The notes beneath the pieces are model-generated. The model had not been told where the DNA came from, searched no databases, and saw nothing but the letters and a program-made list of their open reading frames with translations. Positions 9,152 through 17,578 of a DNA stretch of 64,000 bases are shown here, in pieces; within the stretch, counting starts at the first letter, position 1, and every line of letters begins with the position of its first letter. The DNA comes from SVFI01 sp045535935. Lineage in GTDB: Bacteria; Bacillota; Clostridia; Lachnospirales; Lachnospiraceae. The position numbers were made by a program, and so were the translations under genes. Location: contig JAZSMO010000032.1 in assembly GCA_045535935.1 (NCBI GenBank), positions 1 through 64,000 on the forward strand. Reading direction: 5' to 3'.

Positions 9152-9827
9152 AAAAGTGCTTTCAGTTGTAATTCCGTGTTATAACGAGAAAAATAATATT
9201 GTTGAAATTGTAAAAAAAGTAAAGGCATCACCAATCGAAAATATGGAGATTATTGTGGTAGACGATTGTTCGACGGACGGAACACGTGATATTCTTGAGT
9301 CAGATGTTCGGCCGTTGGTGGATCAGATTATTTACCATGAGGTAAACGGAGGAAAAGGTGCAGCATTGAAAACAGGATTTGCTGCAGCAACAGGTGATGC
9401 AGTTATTATTCAGGATGCAGATATGGAGTATGATCCGATGGAATATCCGAAAGTGGCTGGGCCGGTCTTGGATGGAAAGGCTAAAGTTGTATATGGATCC
9501 CGATTCAAGAATCAGAAAGCAAAAGGTTATTTGGCAAATCGTCTGGCCAATAAGTTTTTGACAATGCTTTCCAATTTATTTACACATCAGAAATTGACAG
9601 ATATGGAAACCTGTTATAAATGTTTTACCAGAGAAGTGATTCAGTCTGTAGATATTCAGGAAAAACGTTTTGGCTTTGAACCTGAAATCACGGCCAAGAT
9701 TTCAGATATGCGAATTCGTATTCATGAAGTACCGATTTCTTATAATCCGCGTACGAATGAGGAAGGTAAGAAAATAGGAATTAAAGATGGAATTCGCGCT
9801 ATTTATTGTATTGTAAGATATCATTAG
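9144..9827 (+). CDS. DPM1-like family 2 glycosyltransferase
   Basis: 227 aa GT-A enzyme. Motifs: VVIPCYNEKNNI at the N-terminus, IVVDDCSTDGT for nucleotide binding, NGGKGAALKTGF, and the metal-binding QDADMEYDP. This set is that of dolichyl/polyprenyl-phosphate mannose (or glucose) synthases, which charge a polyprenyl phosphate with one sugar. No C-terminal membrane anchor is visible, as in soluble DPM1. ATG 9144 follows GGAAGGGAG; the gene overlaps the kinase fusion by 8 bases. A polyprenyl-P-sugar product would suit the GT-C-like membrane protein at 11133 as user (inference). Confidence 0.85.
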   Translation: MSKKVLSVVIPCYNEKNNIVEIVKKVKASPIENMEIIVVDDCSTDGTRDILESDVRPLVDQIIYHEVNGGKGAALKTGFAAATGDAVIIQDADMEYDPMEYPKVAGPVLDGKAKVVYGSRFKNQKAKGYLANRLANKFLTMLSNLFTHQKLTDMETCYKCFTREVIQSVDIQEKRFGFEPEITAKISDMRIRIHEVPISYNPRTNEEGKKIGIKDGIRAIYCIVRYH

Positions 9828-9864
9828 GCATAGATTATTTAAACATGCAGAAAGAAGGGAAATT

Positions 9865-11106
9865 ATGAAAATAGCAATCGCAGGAACAGGTTATGTGGGA
9901 TTGTCCAATGCGGTATTATTATCACAGAACAATGATGTCGTTGCTGTGGATTTAATTCAGGAGAAAGTAGATCTTGTGAATGCTCGCAAGTCACCAATTG
10001 AAGATAAGGAGATTCAGGAGTATTTATCCAATTATGAGTTGAATTTATCAGCAACAACGGATGGGGCATCTGCGTATAAGGATGCAGATTTCGTTATTAT
10101 TTCTACGCCGACGAATTACGATCCGAAGTTAAATTATTTCGATACGTCTTCTGTGGAGGCAGTTATTCGCCTTGTGATGGAATCAAATCCGAATGCGATT
10201 ATGGTGGTAAAATCCACGGTCCCTGTGGGATTTACCATGTCAGTGCGTGAAAAATATCAGTCTGATAATATCATTTTTTCTCCTGAATTTTTGAGAGAGG
10301 GACAGGCTTTGTACGATAATTTATATCCGTCCCGAATCATAGTGGGAGCACCGTTAGAGGATGAAAGACTTGTGAAAGCAGCACATACATTTGCGGGACT
10401 TTTGCTGGAAGGCGCAATTAAGAAAGACGTGGAGATATTGTATACGAATCCAACAGAGGCGGAGGCAGTAAAGCTGTTTGCAAATACTTATCTTGCGCTC
10501 AGAGTATCTTTCTTTAATGAATTGGATACTTATGCAGAGATGAAAGGATTAAATTCTCAGCAGATTATCGAGGGAATAGGGCTGGATCCGAGAATTGGTA
10601 ATTATTATAATAATCCATCCTTTGGTTACGGCGGATATTGCCTGCCAAAAGATACGAAACAATTATTGGCTAATTATAATGACGTGCCGAATAATATCAT
10701 CGGTGCGATTGTTGATGCAAATAAAACGCGTAAAGATTATATTGCAGAAAGAATACTGGAAAAGGCAGGGTATTATGGAAATGATATTAGTGCTTCTGCA
10801 GGAAGAGATGGTACGCCGGGTAAGCAGGTGACCATCGGTATTTATCGATTGACGATGAAAGCAAATTCCGACAACTTCCGTCAAAGTTCTATTCAAGGAG
10901 TTATGAAGCGTTTGAAGGCAAAGGGGGCAGAGGTACTCATTTATGAGCCGACACTTAAGGAGGAAGTGTTTTTTGGCAGCAAAGTTATAAAAAATATTGA
11001 TGAATTTAAGATGATGTCTGATGTGATTGTTGCAAATCGCTATGATAAAACGTTGGAAGATGTTGAGGACAAGCTTTATAGTAGAGATTTGTACAGGAGA
11101 GATTAA
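9865..11106 (+). CDS. ugd: UDP-glucose 6-dehydrogenase
   Basis: 413 aa. NAD-binding GTGYVGLSNAVLLS at the N-terminus, STVPVGFT and SPEFLREGQALYDNL in the middle, catalytic Cys259 in FGYGGYCLPKDTKQ, and the C-terminal UDP-binding domain from about residue 300. This is the short Ugd subgroup. It oxidises UDP-glucose twice to UDP-glucuronic acid, implying an acidic sugar in the polymer. GDP-mannose or UDP-ManNAc dehydrogenase are family alternatives; the FGYGGYCLPKDTKQ form and FLREG favour UDP-glucose. Preceded by an AAGAAGGGAA ribosome site; 37 bases after the GT2. Confidence 0.93.
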   Translation: MKIAIAGTGYVGLSNAVLLSQNNDVVAVDLIQEKVDLVNARKSPIEDKEIQEYLSNYELNLSATTDGASAYKDADFVIISTPTNYDPKLNYFDTSSVEAVIRLVMESNPNAIMVVKSTVPVGFTMSVREKYQSDNIIFSPEFLREGQALYDNLYPSRIIVGAPLEDERLVKAAHTFAGLLLEGAIKKDVEILYTNPTEAEAVKLFANTYLALRVSFFNELDTYAEMKGLNSQQIIEGIGLDPRIGNYYNNPSFGYGGYCLPKDTKQLLANYNDVPNNIIGAIVDANKTRKDYIAERILEKAGYYGNDISASAGRDGTPGKQVTIGIYRLTMKANSDNFRQSSIQGVMKRLKAKGAEVLIYEPTLKEEVFFGSKVIKNIDEFKMMSDVIVANRYDKTLEDVEDKLYSRDLYRRD

Positions 11107-11132
11107 GTATTAATTGGAGTGAGGGTTTAGAG

Positions 11133-12872
11133 ATGAGATGGAAAATCGGAAAAACTAAAGAAAAAATGTCTTTTGTTTTAAGTGAAAGGATGATAGATGT
11201 TTTTGTTATACTTATTTTTGTTTTTTCTGTTCTTCTGTATGGATATGTTGCAAAAGAGAGAACTTTTACAACTCTCGCTTATATAGATGAGGCATTATAT
11301 ATTGCTCAAGCGAAAAGTTTTTTTCATGAATTTAATTTTATAAGGGGGAATCAGGCGTTAGGGTATGATACAATTTTGTATCCGATTTTTTTGTCGCTTG
11401 GATATTGTTTTTTTAAACCTGATACTATTTTGACGGTGTTCCGTTGTATGGGAGTTGTTGCAATGTCTTCAGCGGTATTCCCTATTTACAGAATGGTAAA
11501 AATGAATTGCGGTGACAAGAAAAAAGCGATTTTAGTGTGTTTGTTTTCAATCTTTGTCCCGGAAATGCTTTATTCTTCTTGGATATTGCAAGAGGTATTA
11601 TTATATCCGTTGTGTATATGGTTGTTTTATTTTTTACAGAAAGAAATATGCAATGGTTATAGTATGGGAAATAATATTTTGATTGGTATCTTATTAGCGG
11701 CGTGTGCTGCAACTAAAACGTTAGGAGCCGTTTTTGCTTGTGCATACGTGGGGTTGATTATATTTAGGATGCTTAAAGCGAAATGTATTCGCAGTGAAAT
11801 AAGATATGTAGTTGCATTGTTAATTTTTGTTTTGGGGAAAATTCTTTGTTCAGAACTCCTTGTAGTGCTAAATGGGAGAGAAGGAATAACTCATTACTCA
11901 AACCAAATGGCGGTAATAAAGGAGTTTTTTTGTTGGGAAGGTTTGTCAGGATTTGTCAGGGGATTTTTGTACTATTATGGGTGGTCGGCTTTTGCATTAG
12001 GGATTGTTACAGTTATAATTCCTTTGTTAAGTTATAAAAATTATAGTGAAAAAGATAAAGAGTTATTGTTTTATACATTTGTTACATATTTAGGCTTGCT
12101 GCTACTGTCTGTTGTTACAGTATTTATGACAGATACTTGGAATAGTACGGAGAAGAAACTTCCTGTGGGAAACCACCTATATTTTAGGTATATATATTAT
12201 ACATACATTCCGATGCTATTATTACTATTCAAGGTTGACATTAAGAATATGAAAAGTAAAGCTTCTGCGCTAGGAGTTTTTGCTGGTGTTGGAATAGTGC
12301 TGTCAATTGTAAGAACCTCTCGAAGTGTGTGCGCTGGAAGAGGTAATATAATGGACTGTTTTCTTCTTACTTGTTTAAGAAGCGTATATATAAAGTGGCC
12401 GTTAATCAGCAATGTTGTTGCCGTTTGTGTAATTGTTGTTATCTGCGGTGGAATATTTTTGAGTGTAATTTCTTCAAGACATATGAAAAAAATACTTTTA
12501 GGAATTGTGTTTTGTTTTCAACTTATGACTTTGGGATATTCCTATTATATTGGTTGCACTACCAGTAAAATACATGCGGAGCAGCATAATTTGTGTATTG
12601 AGATGGCAAAGTATCTTGAAGATGTGGGATGTCCGGTATATTTTATAGGGGGTAAGATATCGCCAGAGTTTCATGTGGAAAATTATACGAGTAAGAATAT
12701 ATCTTTATTAACAGAAAATAATACTACATTTTCAGAGGAAACAGTAGTTGTTGCTTCTAAGGTAATAGGGTACGATGTTATTTTTCCTAAGGATTATATA
12801 TCCTATAATGAAATGTTTGATGTATATATTTGTGATGAGAAGAGTGTTATCTATAAAAAAACCGGAAATTAA
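11133..12872 (+). CDS. GT-C-like polytopic membrane protein (putative glycosyltransferase 39/83 type)
   Basis: 579 aa, AT-rich, with about twelve hydrophobic segments and a C-terminal tail of about 110 residues after the last one. After the first membrane segment comes YIDEALYIAQAKSF, resembling the acidic DE motif in the first periplasmic loop of PMT/ArnT-like GT-C transferases, which use polyprenyl-phosphate sugars outside the membrane. The DPM1-like enzyme two genes upstream could supply such a donor. No similarity to a named enzyme can be claimed. The end overlaps the next small gene by 38 bases in another frame. Confidence 0.6.
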   Translation: MRWKIGKTKEKMSFVLSERMIDVFVILIFVFSVLLYGYVAKERTFTTLAYIDEALYIAQAKSFFHEFNFIRGNQALGYDTILYPIFLSLGYCFFKPDTILTVFRCMGVVAMSSAVFPIYRMVKMNCGDKKKAILVCLFSIFVPEMLYSSWILQEVLLYPLCIWLFYFLQKEICNGYSMGNNILIGILLAACAATKTLGAVFACAYVGLIIFRMLKAKCIRSEIRYVVALLIFVLGKILCSELLVVLNGREGITHYSNQMAVIKEFFCWEGLSGFVRGFLYYYGWSAFALGIVTVIIPLLSYKNYSEKDKELLFYTFVTYLGLLLLSVVTVFMTDTWNSTEKKLPVGNHLYFRYIYYTYIPMLLLLFKVDIKNMKSKASALGVFAGVGIVLSIVRTSRSVCAGRGNIMDCFLLTCLRSVYIKWPLISNVVAVCVIVVICGGIFLSVISSRHMKKILLGIVFCFQLMTLGYSYYIGCTTSKIHAEQHNLCIEMAKYLEDVGCPVYFIGGKISPEFHVENYTSKNISLLTENNTTFSEETVVVASKVIGYDVIFPKDYISYNEMFDVYICDEKSVIYKKTGN

Positions 12873-13224
12873 AAATTTATGGGAAGATGGTTGGAATAAA
12901 GAAGGAAAGACATCGATTGTCCTAAGTGGTGCTTATAATGATAGACTCGAAGAAATGATAGAAATTACTTTTCAACCGATTGTTACTGGTGTGACAGCAG
13001 TAATAAAAAATAGTGTTGGCGAAGTTCAAAAGATTGTATTGGATGAACCGGAAAAAACTGTTACAGTAAAGTTGGAGCGAGCCAGTGTTCACGAGGATTT
13101 TGTATTATATATGTCTTCTGAGGGGGCACCGCTTGAAAAAGAGGTGAATGCTCAAAGTGATGGGGAACGTGTTATTAGTTACAAAATTTCCAGTGTAAAA
13201 TATGTTTGTGAAGGAGAAGGATGA
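12835..13224 (+). CDS. small soluble protein of unknown function, overlapping the GT-C-like gene
   Basis: About 129 aa from ATG 12835 (frame open from 12775; GTG 12844 is another possible start; no clear ribosome site, so translational coupling to the upstream stop is likely). Sequence: NLWEDGWNKEGKTSIVLSG followed by alternating hydrophobic/charged strands and no signal peptide or membrane segment; probably an all-beta fold. Similar W-x-DGW modules occur as C-terminal extensions of membrane glycosyltransferases, so this could be a split-off domain of the GT-C protein (inference). Overlaps the next GT2 by 4 bases (ATGA). Confidence 0.5.
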   Translation: MRRVLSIKKPEIKNLWEDGWNKEGKTSIVLSGAYNDRLEEMIEITFQPIVTGVTAVIKNSVGEVQKIVLDEPEKTVTVKLERASVHEDFVLYMSSEGAPLEKEVNAQSDGERVISYKISSVKYVCEGEG

Positions 13225-14306
13225 TGCTACCAGTTTTGACCAATTGGACAGAAAAAATAAACTATTTTGAAAAATATCAACATGTAAAATCAAATTTAAT
13301 AAAGGGATCTTTGGATGAAGGTGAAATTGATGTTACGATTGCAATTCCGACATATAATCGACCTAAAACTTTAAAAAATGCAATTGAAAGTGCGTTAAGA
13401 CAAAAAGGGAATTATAATGTTGAGATTATTGTAGTTGACAATTGTGCGGATGGAAATATTGAAAACGAGAGATTATTGCAGGAGATTATAGAGAGTCATT
13501 CAAATGTACTATATTATAGAAATGAAGAAAATATAGGGATGATGGGAAACTGGAATAGATGTTTTTGGCTTGCAAGTGCAAAATGGGTCGTACTGCTACA
13601 TGATGATGATATTCTTTTTGACTCCTATTTGGAAACAGTTTATCCTTGGATTGAAAGTACAAATTGTACTATGGCGGGAGTATTTCATAGTGATTTATAT
13701 GAAGAAGATTTTGAGGGGAATATTGACGAGAAATATGCAAAACATCTTGGGAAAAATCAACAAATACTAAATGTACTTAGAAATGGTAAGCCTTTTTTGG
13801 TTAAATATACAGATATATTTGCGAATGTGTACCCGGCACCAATTGCAAGTATACATCAGAAAAAAGCAGTGTTAGAATTAGGCGGATTTGATGATTTAGA
13901 TAATGCTGGTGCTGGTGATGAAAAGTTTTTTGTGAATCAAATATATAATGGAAAGACAATAATTATTCCGCAAATTTTAGCTTTTCGAGGGATAGGAACT
14001 AATGATACATTGAAACCGGAGACCCCGAAGCAAGGAATATATAGTAAATATACTTATGGGAAATATGCAATTAAACAATTGGGAAAAAGAAAAAAAATAC
14101 GCCGATTGAATTTGGATGTATCAATGAAGTATATGGCAAATTCAATTGAGGCTCGTTTTAATAAAAATGTGAATTTGAACCATTTTTTGCTAGAACTTGG
14201 AGTTTCAAAATGGGTTGTTAATATGCCATCTGTTGTATTGAAAGTGTTGAAATATATACCATTATTAGCTTTGATTTTCCGAGCGACAGGAGAGATAGAG
14301 AAATGA
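13221..14306 (+). CDS. family 2 glycosyltransferase (intact paralogue of the 6517 pseudogene)
   Basis: 361 aa. GT-A core from about residue 36: VTIAIPTYNRPKTLKNAIES, IIVVDNCADG, the acceptor loop NIGMMGNWNRC, and the metal-binding VVLLHDDDIL. The C-terminal 110 residues are a basic, helical tail (LGKRKKIRRLN, KYIPLLALIF), probably for membrane contact. Start ATG overlaps the preceding stop by 4 bases with AAGGAGAAGG upstream; the end overlaps the next gene by 4. The remnant at 6517-7176 is collinear with both ends of this protein. Confidence 0.85.
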   Translation: MMLPVLTNWTEKINYFEKYQHVKSNLIKGSLDEGEIDVTIAIPTYNRPKTLKNAIESALRQKGNYNVEIIVVDNCADGNIENERLLQEIIESHSNVLYYRNEENIGMMGNWNRCFWLASAKWVVLLHDDDILFDSYLETVYPWIESTNCTMAGVFHSDLYEEDFEGNIDEKYAKHLGKNQQILNVLRNGKPFLVKYTDIFANVYPAPIASIHQKKAVLELGGFDDLDNAGAGDEKFFVNQIYNGKTIIIPQILAFRGIGTNDTLKPETPKQGIYSKYTYGKYAIKQLGKRKKIRRLNLDVSMKYMANSIEARFNKNVNLNHFLLELGVSKWVVNMPSVVLKVLKYIPLLALIFRATGEIEK

Positions 14307-15151
14307 ATGTAATTGTTTTGGGTGGAACAGGTTATTTGGGAAGCAAAGTAATAAACAGATTGATTGAACGAGGTCATAACATAGTATGTATTAAGAGAAA
14401 AAAATCTAAGTTGAGTGCGCTGGATAATGTATTGGAAAGGGTTGTTTTAGTTGACGTAGATGATTTTTCAAATTTTATAAAAGATTCTGAAGTGGCGTGG
14501 GATTGTTTTTTAAATATGGCATGCATGTATCACAAAAGTAATATTGCTGAGGAAGCCATTTTTGATGCAAACTTCAATGTTCCGATGCAAATTTTTTTGG
14601 CTTGTTACAAGAATGGTGTAAAGAAAAATATTACAGTAGGAACTAGTTTAGAAAGAGATGTAAATTTGTATGCATTGTCTAAATGGATGTATGCTGATTT
14701 GGGGAAATGGTATTGTTATAATTCCGAAAGTAGTATTGAATTTTGTAATGTAAAATTGGAGAGTTTTTATGGTAAGGATGAGCCACAGGATAGGTTCATA
14801 CCTTCAACAATTAATAAACTTAAAAGAAATGAAAAAATTTTACTGACAGAGGGGAGTCAGAAGAGGGACTATATAGATGTTGAGGATGTAATTAATGCAT
14901 TGACTGTAATTGTAGAGAAAGAGAAAAAGGAGGGATATATTGACTTCCCGTTGGGGAGTGGAGAAAATGCCTCTATTAGAGAAATGATAGAATATTTACA
15001 TTGTATACTTTCATCAAAATCGGAATTGTGTTTTGGTGCATTAGAGAAAAGAAAAAACGAACCGGATACAAAAGCAGATTGTCGGCTAATGAAGGAATAT
15101 GGTATTGCAATAACACATACATGGAGAGAGGGATTTAAGAAATTGATTTGA
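14303..15151 (+). CDS. RfbJ/Prt-like NDP-4-keto-sugar reductase (extended SDR)
   Basis: 282 aa. NAD(P) site GGTGYLGSKVINRL, active-site YALSK in NLYALSKWMYADLG, and substrate segment VKLESFYGKDEPQDRFIP. The short length and these motifs resemble CDP-abequose (RfbJ) and CDP-paratose (Prt/RfbS) synthases, which reduce C4 of CDP-4-keto-3,6-dideoxyglucose, the product of the RfbH pathway at the start of the window. A dTDP-sugar reductase is possible. Stereochemistry (abequose or paratose) cannot be read off. Overlaps the upstream GT2 by 4 bases; the flavoprotein follows after 18. Confidence 0.7.
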   Translation: MNVIVLGGTGYLGSKVINRLIERGHNIVCIKRKKSKLSALDNVLERVVLVDVDDFSNFIKDSEVAWDCFLNMACMYHKSNIAEEAIFDANFNVPMQIFLACYKNGVKKNITVGTSLERDVNLYALSKWMYADLGKWYCYNSESSIEFCNVKLESFYGKDEPQDRFIPSTINKLKRNEKILLTEGSQKRDYIDVEDVINALTVIVEKEKKEGYIDFPLGSGENASIREMIEYLHCILSSKSELCFGALEKRKNEPDTKADCRLMKEYGIAITHTWREGFKKLI

Positions 15152-15169
15152 CGTAGGGAGGGAGTAAGG

Positions 15170-16414
15170 ATGTTTGTTAATACATTGGTTTTGGGCGCAG
15201 GGATTGCGGGTTTGTCTTATGCTTATCACCATAAAGATAAAGAAAATATTGTTGTGTTCGAAAAGAATGATTATTATGGTGGATTGTGTCACAGTTTTAA
15301 TATAAATGGTTATACTTTTGATTCAGCTGTTCATTTGTCCTTTACGGAGGATGTCCGTGTTAGAGAGATATTTGATAAAACACCATACCTTTGCCATCGT
15401 CCGATTTCGTACAATTTTTATCAAGGTAATTGGATAAAACATCCTGTGATTAATAATACATATTGTTTATCAGCGGAGGAAAAGACAGAATGTATTAACA
15501 GTTTTTTTTCCAGGGAAATGAGAAATGTTCAAAACTATGAAGATTGGCTTAGGACAAGTTATGGAGATGAGTTTACCGAGCGGTTTTATAATGTGTACAC
15601 GAAGAAATATTGGACTGTTGAAGCCAAAAATCTGTCAACAACATGGACGGGGTCACGATTTGCATTGGCAGATTCAAAAAAAATTTTGATGGGATCCTAT
15701 GAAAAAAACGATAGGACAGATTATTATGCAAAAGAGATGAGATATCCTAAAGGAGGAAGGGGATATCAGACTTTTTTGGAACCATTAACACAGGGGATAG
15801 ATATTAGACTGGGAGTAAGTGCTGAAGAGTTAGATATTGAAAATAAAGAGATTATATTGAGCAATGGAATGAGGACGAGATATGAAAAGTTAATATCTTC
15901 AATTCCTTTGCCAGAGTTGGTTAGAATTACCAAGAATATACCTCGAGAAATAAAAGATGCTGCTTCAGAATTAAGAGCAAGTAAAGTAAGTGTTGTTTCG
16001 ATTGGATTTAATAAACCGAATATTCCTAAGTGTTTATGGTTTTATATCTACGATGAAGACATCAGGAGTGCTCGTGTTAACAGTCCAAGTATGAAATGTA
16101 GCGATAATGTTCCAAAGGGTTGTAGCTCTCTTCAATTTGAAATATATCATCATCCTGAAGATAAGATAGATCAAGAAGAGATGGTAAATAATGTTAGGTA
16201 TGCGCTTGAAAAGATGAAGATATGTAAGGAAGAAGATATTGAATTTGTAGATTATCGTTTGCTTCCATATGGTAATGTAATATTTGAATTAGGGATGGAA
16301 GCGCATAGAGATATCATTCGAGAATACTACAAAAAAAATGGAATTAGTTTGATAGGGAGATTTGGTAAATGGGAATATTATTGGAGTGATCAAAGTCTGT
16401 TAAGCGGTGTTTGA
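15170..16414 (+). CDS. UDP-galactopyranose-mutase-like FAD protein
   Basis: 414 aa. FAD-binding VLGAGIAGLSYAYHH at the N-terminus, FEKNDYYGGLCHSF after the second strand, then HRPISYNFYQGNWIKHP, and the C-terminal flavin contact LIGRFGKWEYYWSDQS. The overall plan is that of the UGM/protoporphyrinogen-oxidase-like amine oxidase superfamily. Next to an RfbJ-like reductase it may interconvert pyranose and furanose forms of the CDP-dideoxyhexose; this is inference, and an oxidoreductase role is equally open. The protein stops at SLLSGV, a little short of the closing helix common in relatives, exactly where base composition begins to change. Confidence 0.65.
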   Translation: MFVNTLVLGAGIAGLSYAYHHKDKENIVVFEKNDYYGGLCHSFNINGYTFDSAVHLSFTEDVRVREIFDKTPYLCHRPISYNFYQGNWIKHPVINNTYCLSAEEKTECINSFFSREMRNVQNYEDWLRTSYGDEFTERFYNVYTKKYWTVEAKNLSTTWTGSRFALADSKKILMGSYEKNDRTDYYAKEMRYPKGGRGYQTFLEPLTQGIDIRLGVSAEELDIENKEIILSNGMRTRYEKLISSIPLPELVRITKNIPREIKDAASELRASKVSVVSIGFNKPNIPKCLWFYIYDEDIRSARVNSPSMKCSDNVPKGCSSLQFEIYHHPEDKIDQEEMVNNVRYALEKMKICKEEDIEFVDYRLLPYGNVIFELGMEAHRDIIREYYKKNGISLIGRFGKWEYYWSDQSLLSGV

Positions 16415-16475
16415 TTACAAAAAGATATTAGGTGCCAGCCTATGTCTATTCTTTTTTACTGATGGGAGAATTAAT

Positions 16476-17552
16476 TTGAAGAAATATGTAGTCATTGTGA
16501 TAGGTATACTTTTATCTGTCGTTGGAGTGATATTATTTTTCGAGGGCAGTGATACGGGAATAGCAGAAAATCCCTCCTATTTTGGTGAGTCATATAATTT
16601 TGATATAGCTGCTTCGACTTTTACAGGCAATTACTCAGAAGAGGAGCTTGGTGATTATCAGATTACTTTTAAAGGATATTTAGAAAAGGTAAAAGATTTT
16701 TCCTCGATTTGCGTTGGCAAGGGTAAAGGTGGACCGTTAGGGTATTACCTTTATGTTGATACAGACTTAATTGAGGTAAGACGGAATGTAGATAATAAAT
16801 TGATTGAGCGTGCTTATCATAAAATCGGATGTATAGAAGATTACGTGCATTTAAATATTGTGGCAGGCATGGATGCACAGGCAAAGATTGAATTAATGAC
16901 AAAGGGTGGATATTTTTCTACAAATTTGGAGTGGGTTTCAAACTATCAGAACTTGTTTGTGTCAGCGGATGAATTTACAAAATTAAAGAATTGTACCTTG
17001 ACGTATCATTGTGACGGATGGGACAAAGATATTTGGCTCTTTGGTGACAGTTATTTTTCGTTATCGCAGCCGGATAGATGGACAACATATTTGATTGATA
17101 ACGGTGCAGATAATATTCTTTTGAATGGTCGTAGCGGAAGAGGATCGGCGGATGCATTGGTATCCCTAAAGTATTGTCTCAATTATGGCAAGCCGGAGAT
17201 GTTGATTTGGTGTATGGGCATGAATGATGGAGACAATGGGACAATCAATGAGTCATATTATTCGGTGTTGCAGGAAGTAATGGGAATCTGTAAACAGAAA
17301 GATATTGAGCTTATATTGGCTACCATTCCCACATGCCCATATTGGAACAATGATTATAAAAATGATTTTGTGAAAAACAGTGGGTATCGATACATCGATT
17401 TTGCAAAAGCAGTCGGAGCTTATGAAAGTATAACGTGGTATGACGGTATGCTGGAAGAGACGGAACCCAGAATACACCCGACAGAATCCGGTGCGATTGC
17501 CCTTTACAATGAGGCGATTGCCACGGTGCCGGAGTTGTTGGAGAAGGAGTGA
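16476..17552 (+). CDS. membrane-anchored SGNH/GDSL hydrolase
   Basis: About 358 aa from TTG 16476, which follows GATGGGAG at a 7-base spacing; GTG 16407 lengthens the frame by 23 codons but has no ribosome site. One N-terminal hydrophobic segment (YVVIVIGILLSVVGVILFF) anchors it outside the membrane. A beta-rich part (about residues 30-180) precedes the SGNH domain: FGDSYF (Ser), NGRSGRG (Gly), GMNDGD (Asn) and HPTESGA (His). Likely an esterase or acyltransferase acting on surface glycan. First gene after the AT-rich block. Confidence 0.75.
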   Translation: MKKYVVIVIGILLSVVGVILFFEGSDTGIAENPSYFGESYNFDIAASTFTGNYSEEELGDYQITFKGYLEKVKDFSSICVGKGKGGPLGYYLYVDTDLIEVRRNVDNKLIERAYHKIGCIEDYVHLNIVAGMDAQAKIELMTKGGYFSTNLEWVSNYQNLFVSADEFTKLKNCTLTYHCDGWDKDIWLFGDSYFSLSQPDRWTTYLIDNGADNILLNGRSGRGSADALVSLKYCLNYGKPEMLIWCMGMNDGDNGTINESYYSVLQEVMGICKQKDIELILATIPTCPYWNNDYKNDFVKNSGYRYIDFAKAVGAYESITWYDGMLEETEPRIHPTESGAIALYNEAIATVPELLEKE

Positions 17553-17578
17553 ACGCTTGATTTAGTGAGGTGAAGCAG

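Noticed and set aside
12775..12834. N-terminal extension of the small gene at 12835
   Set aside because: It lies entirely over the end of the GT-C-like gene and reads as a shadow of its sequence without a start signal.
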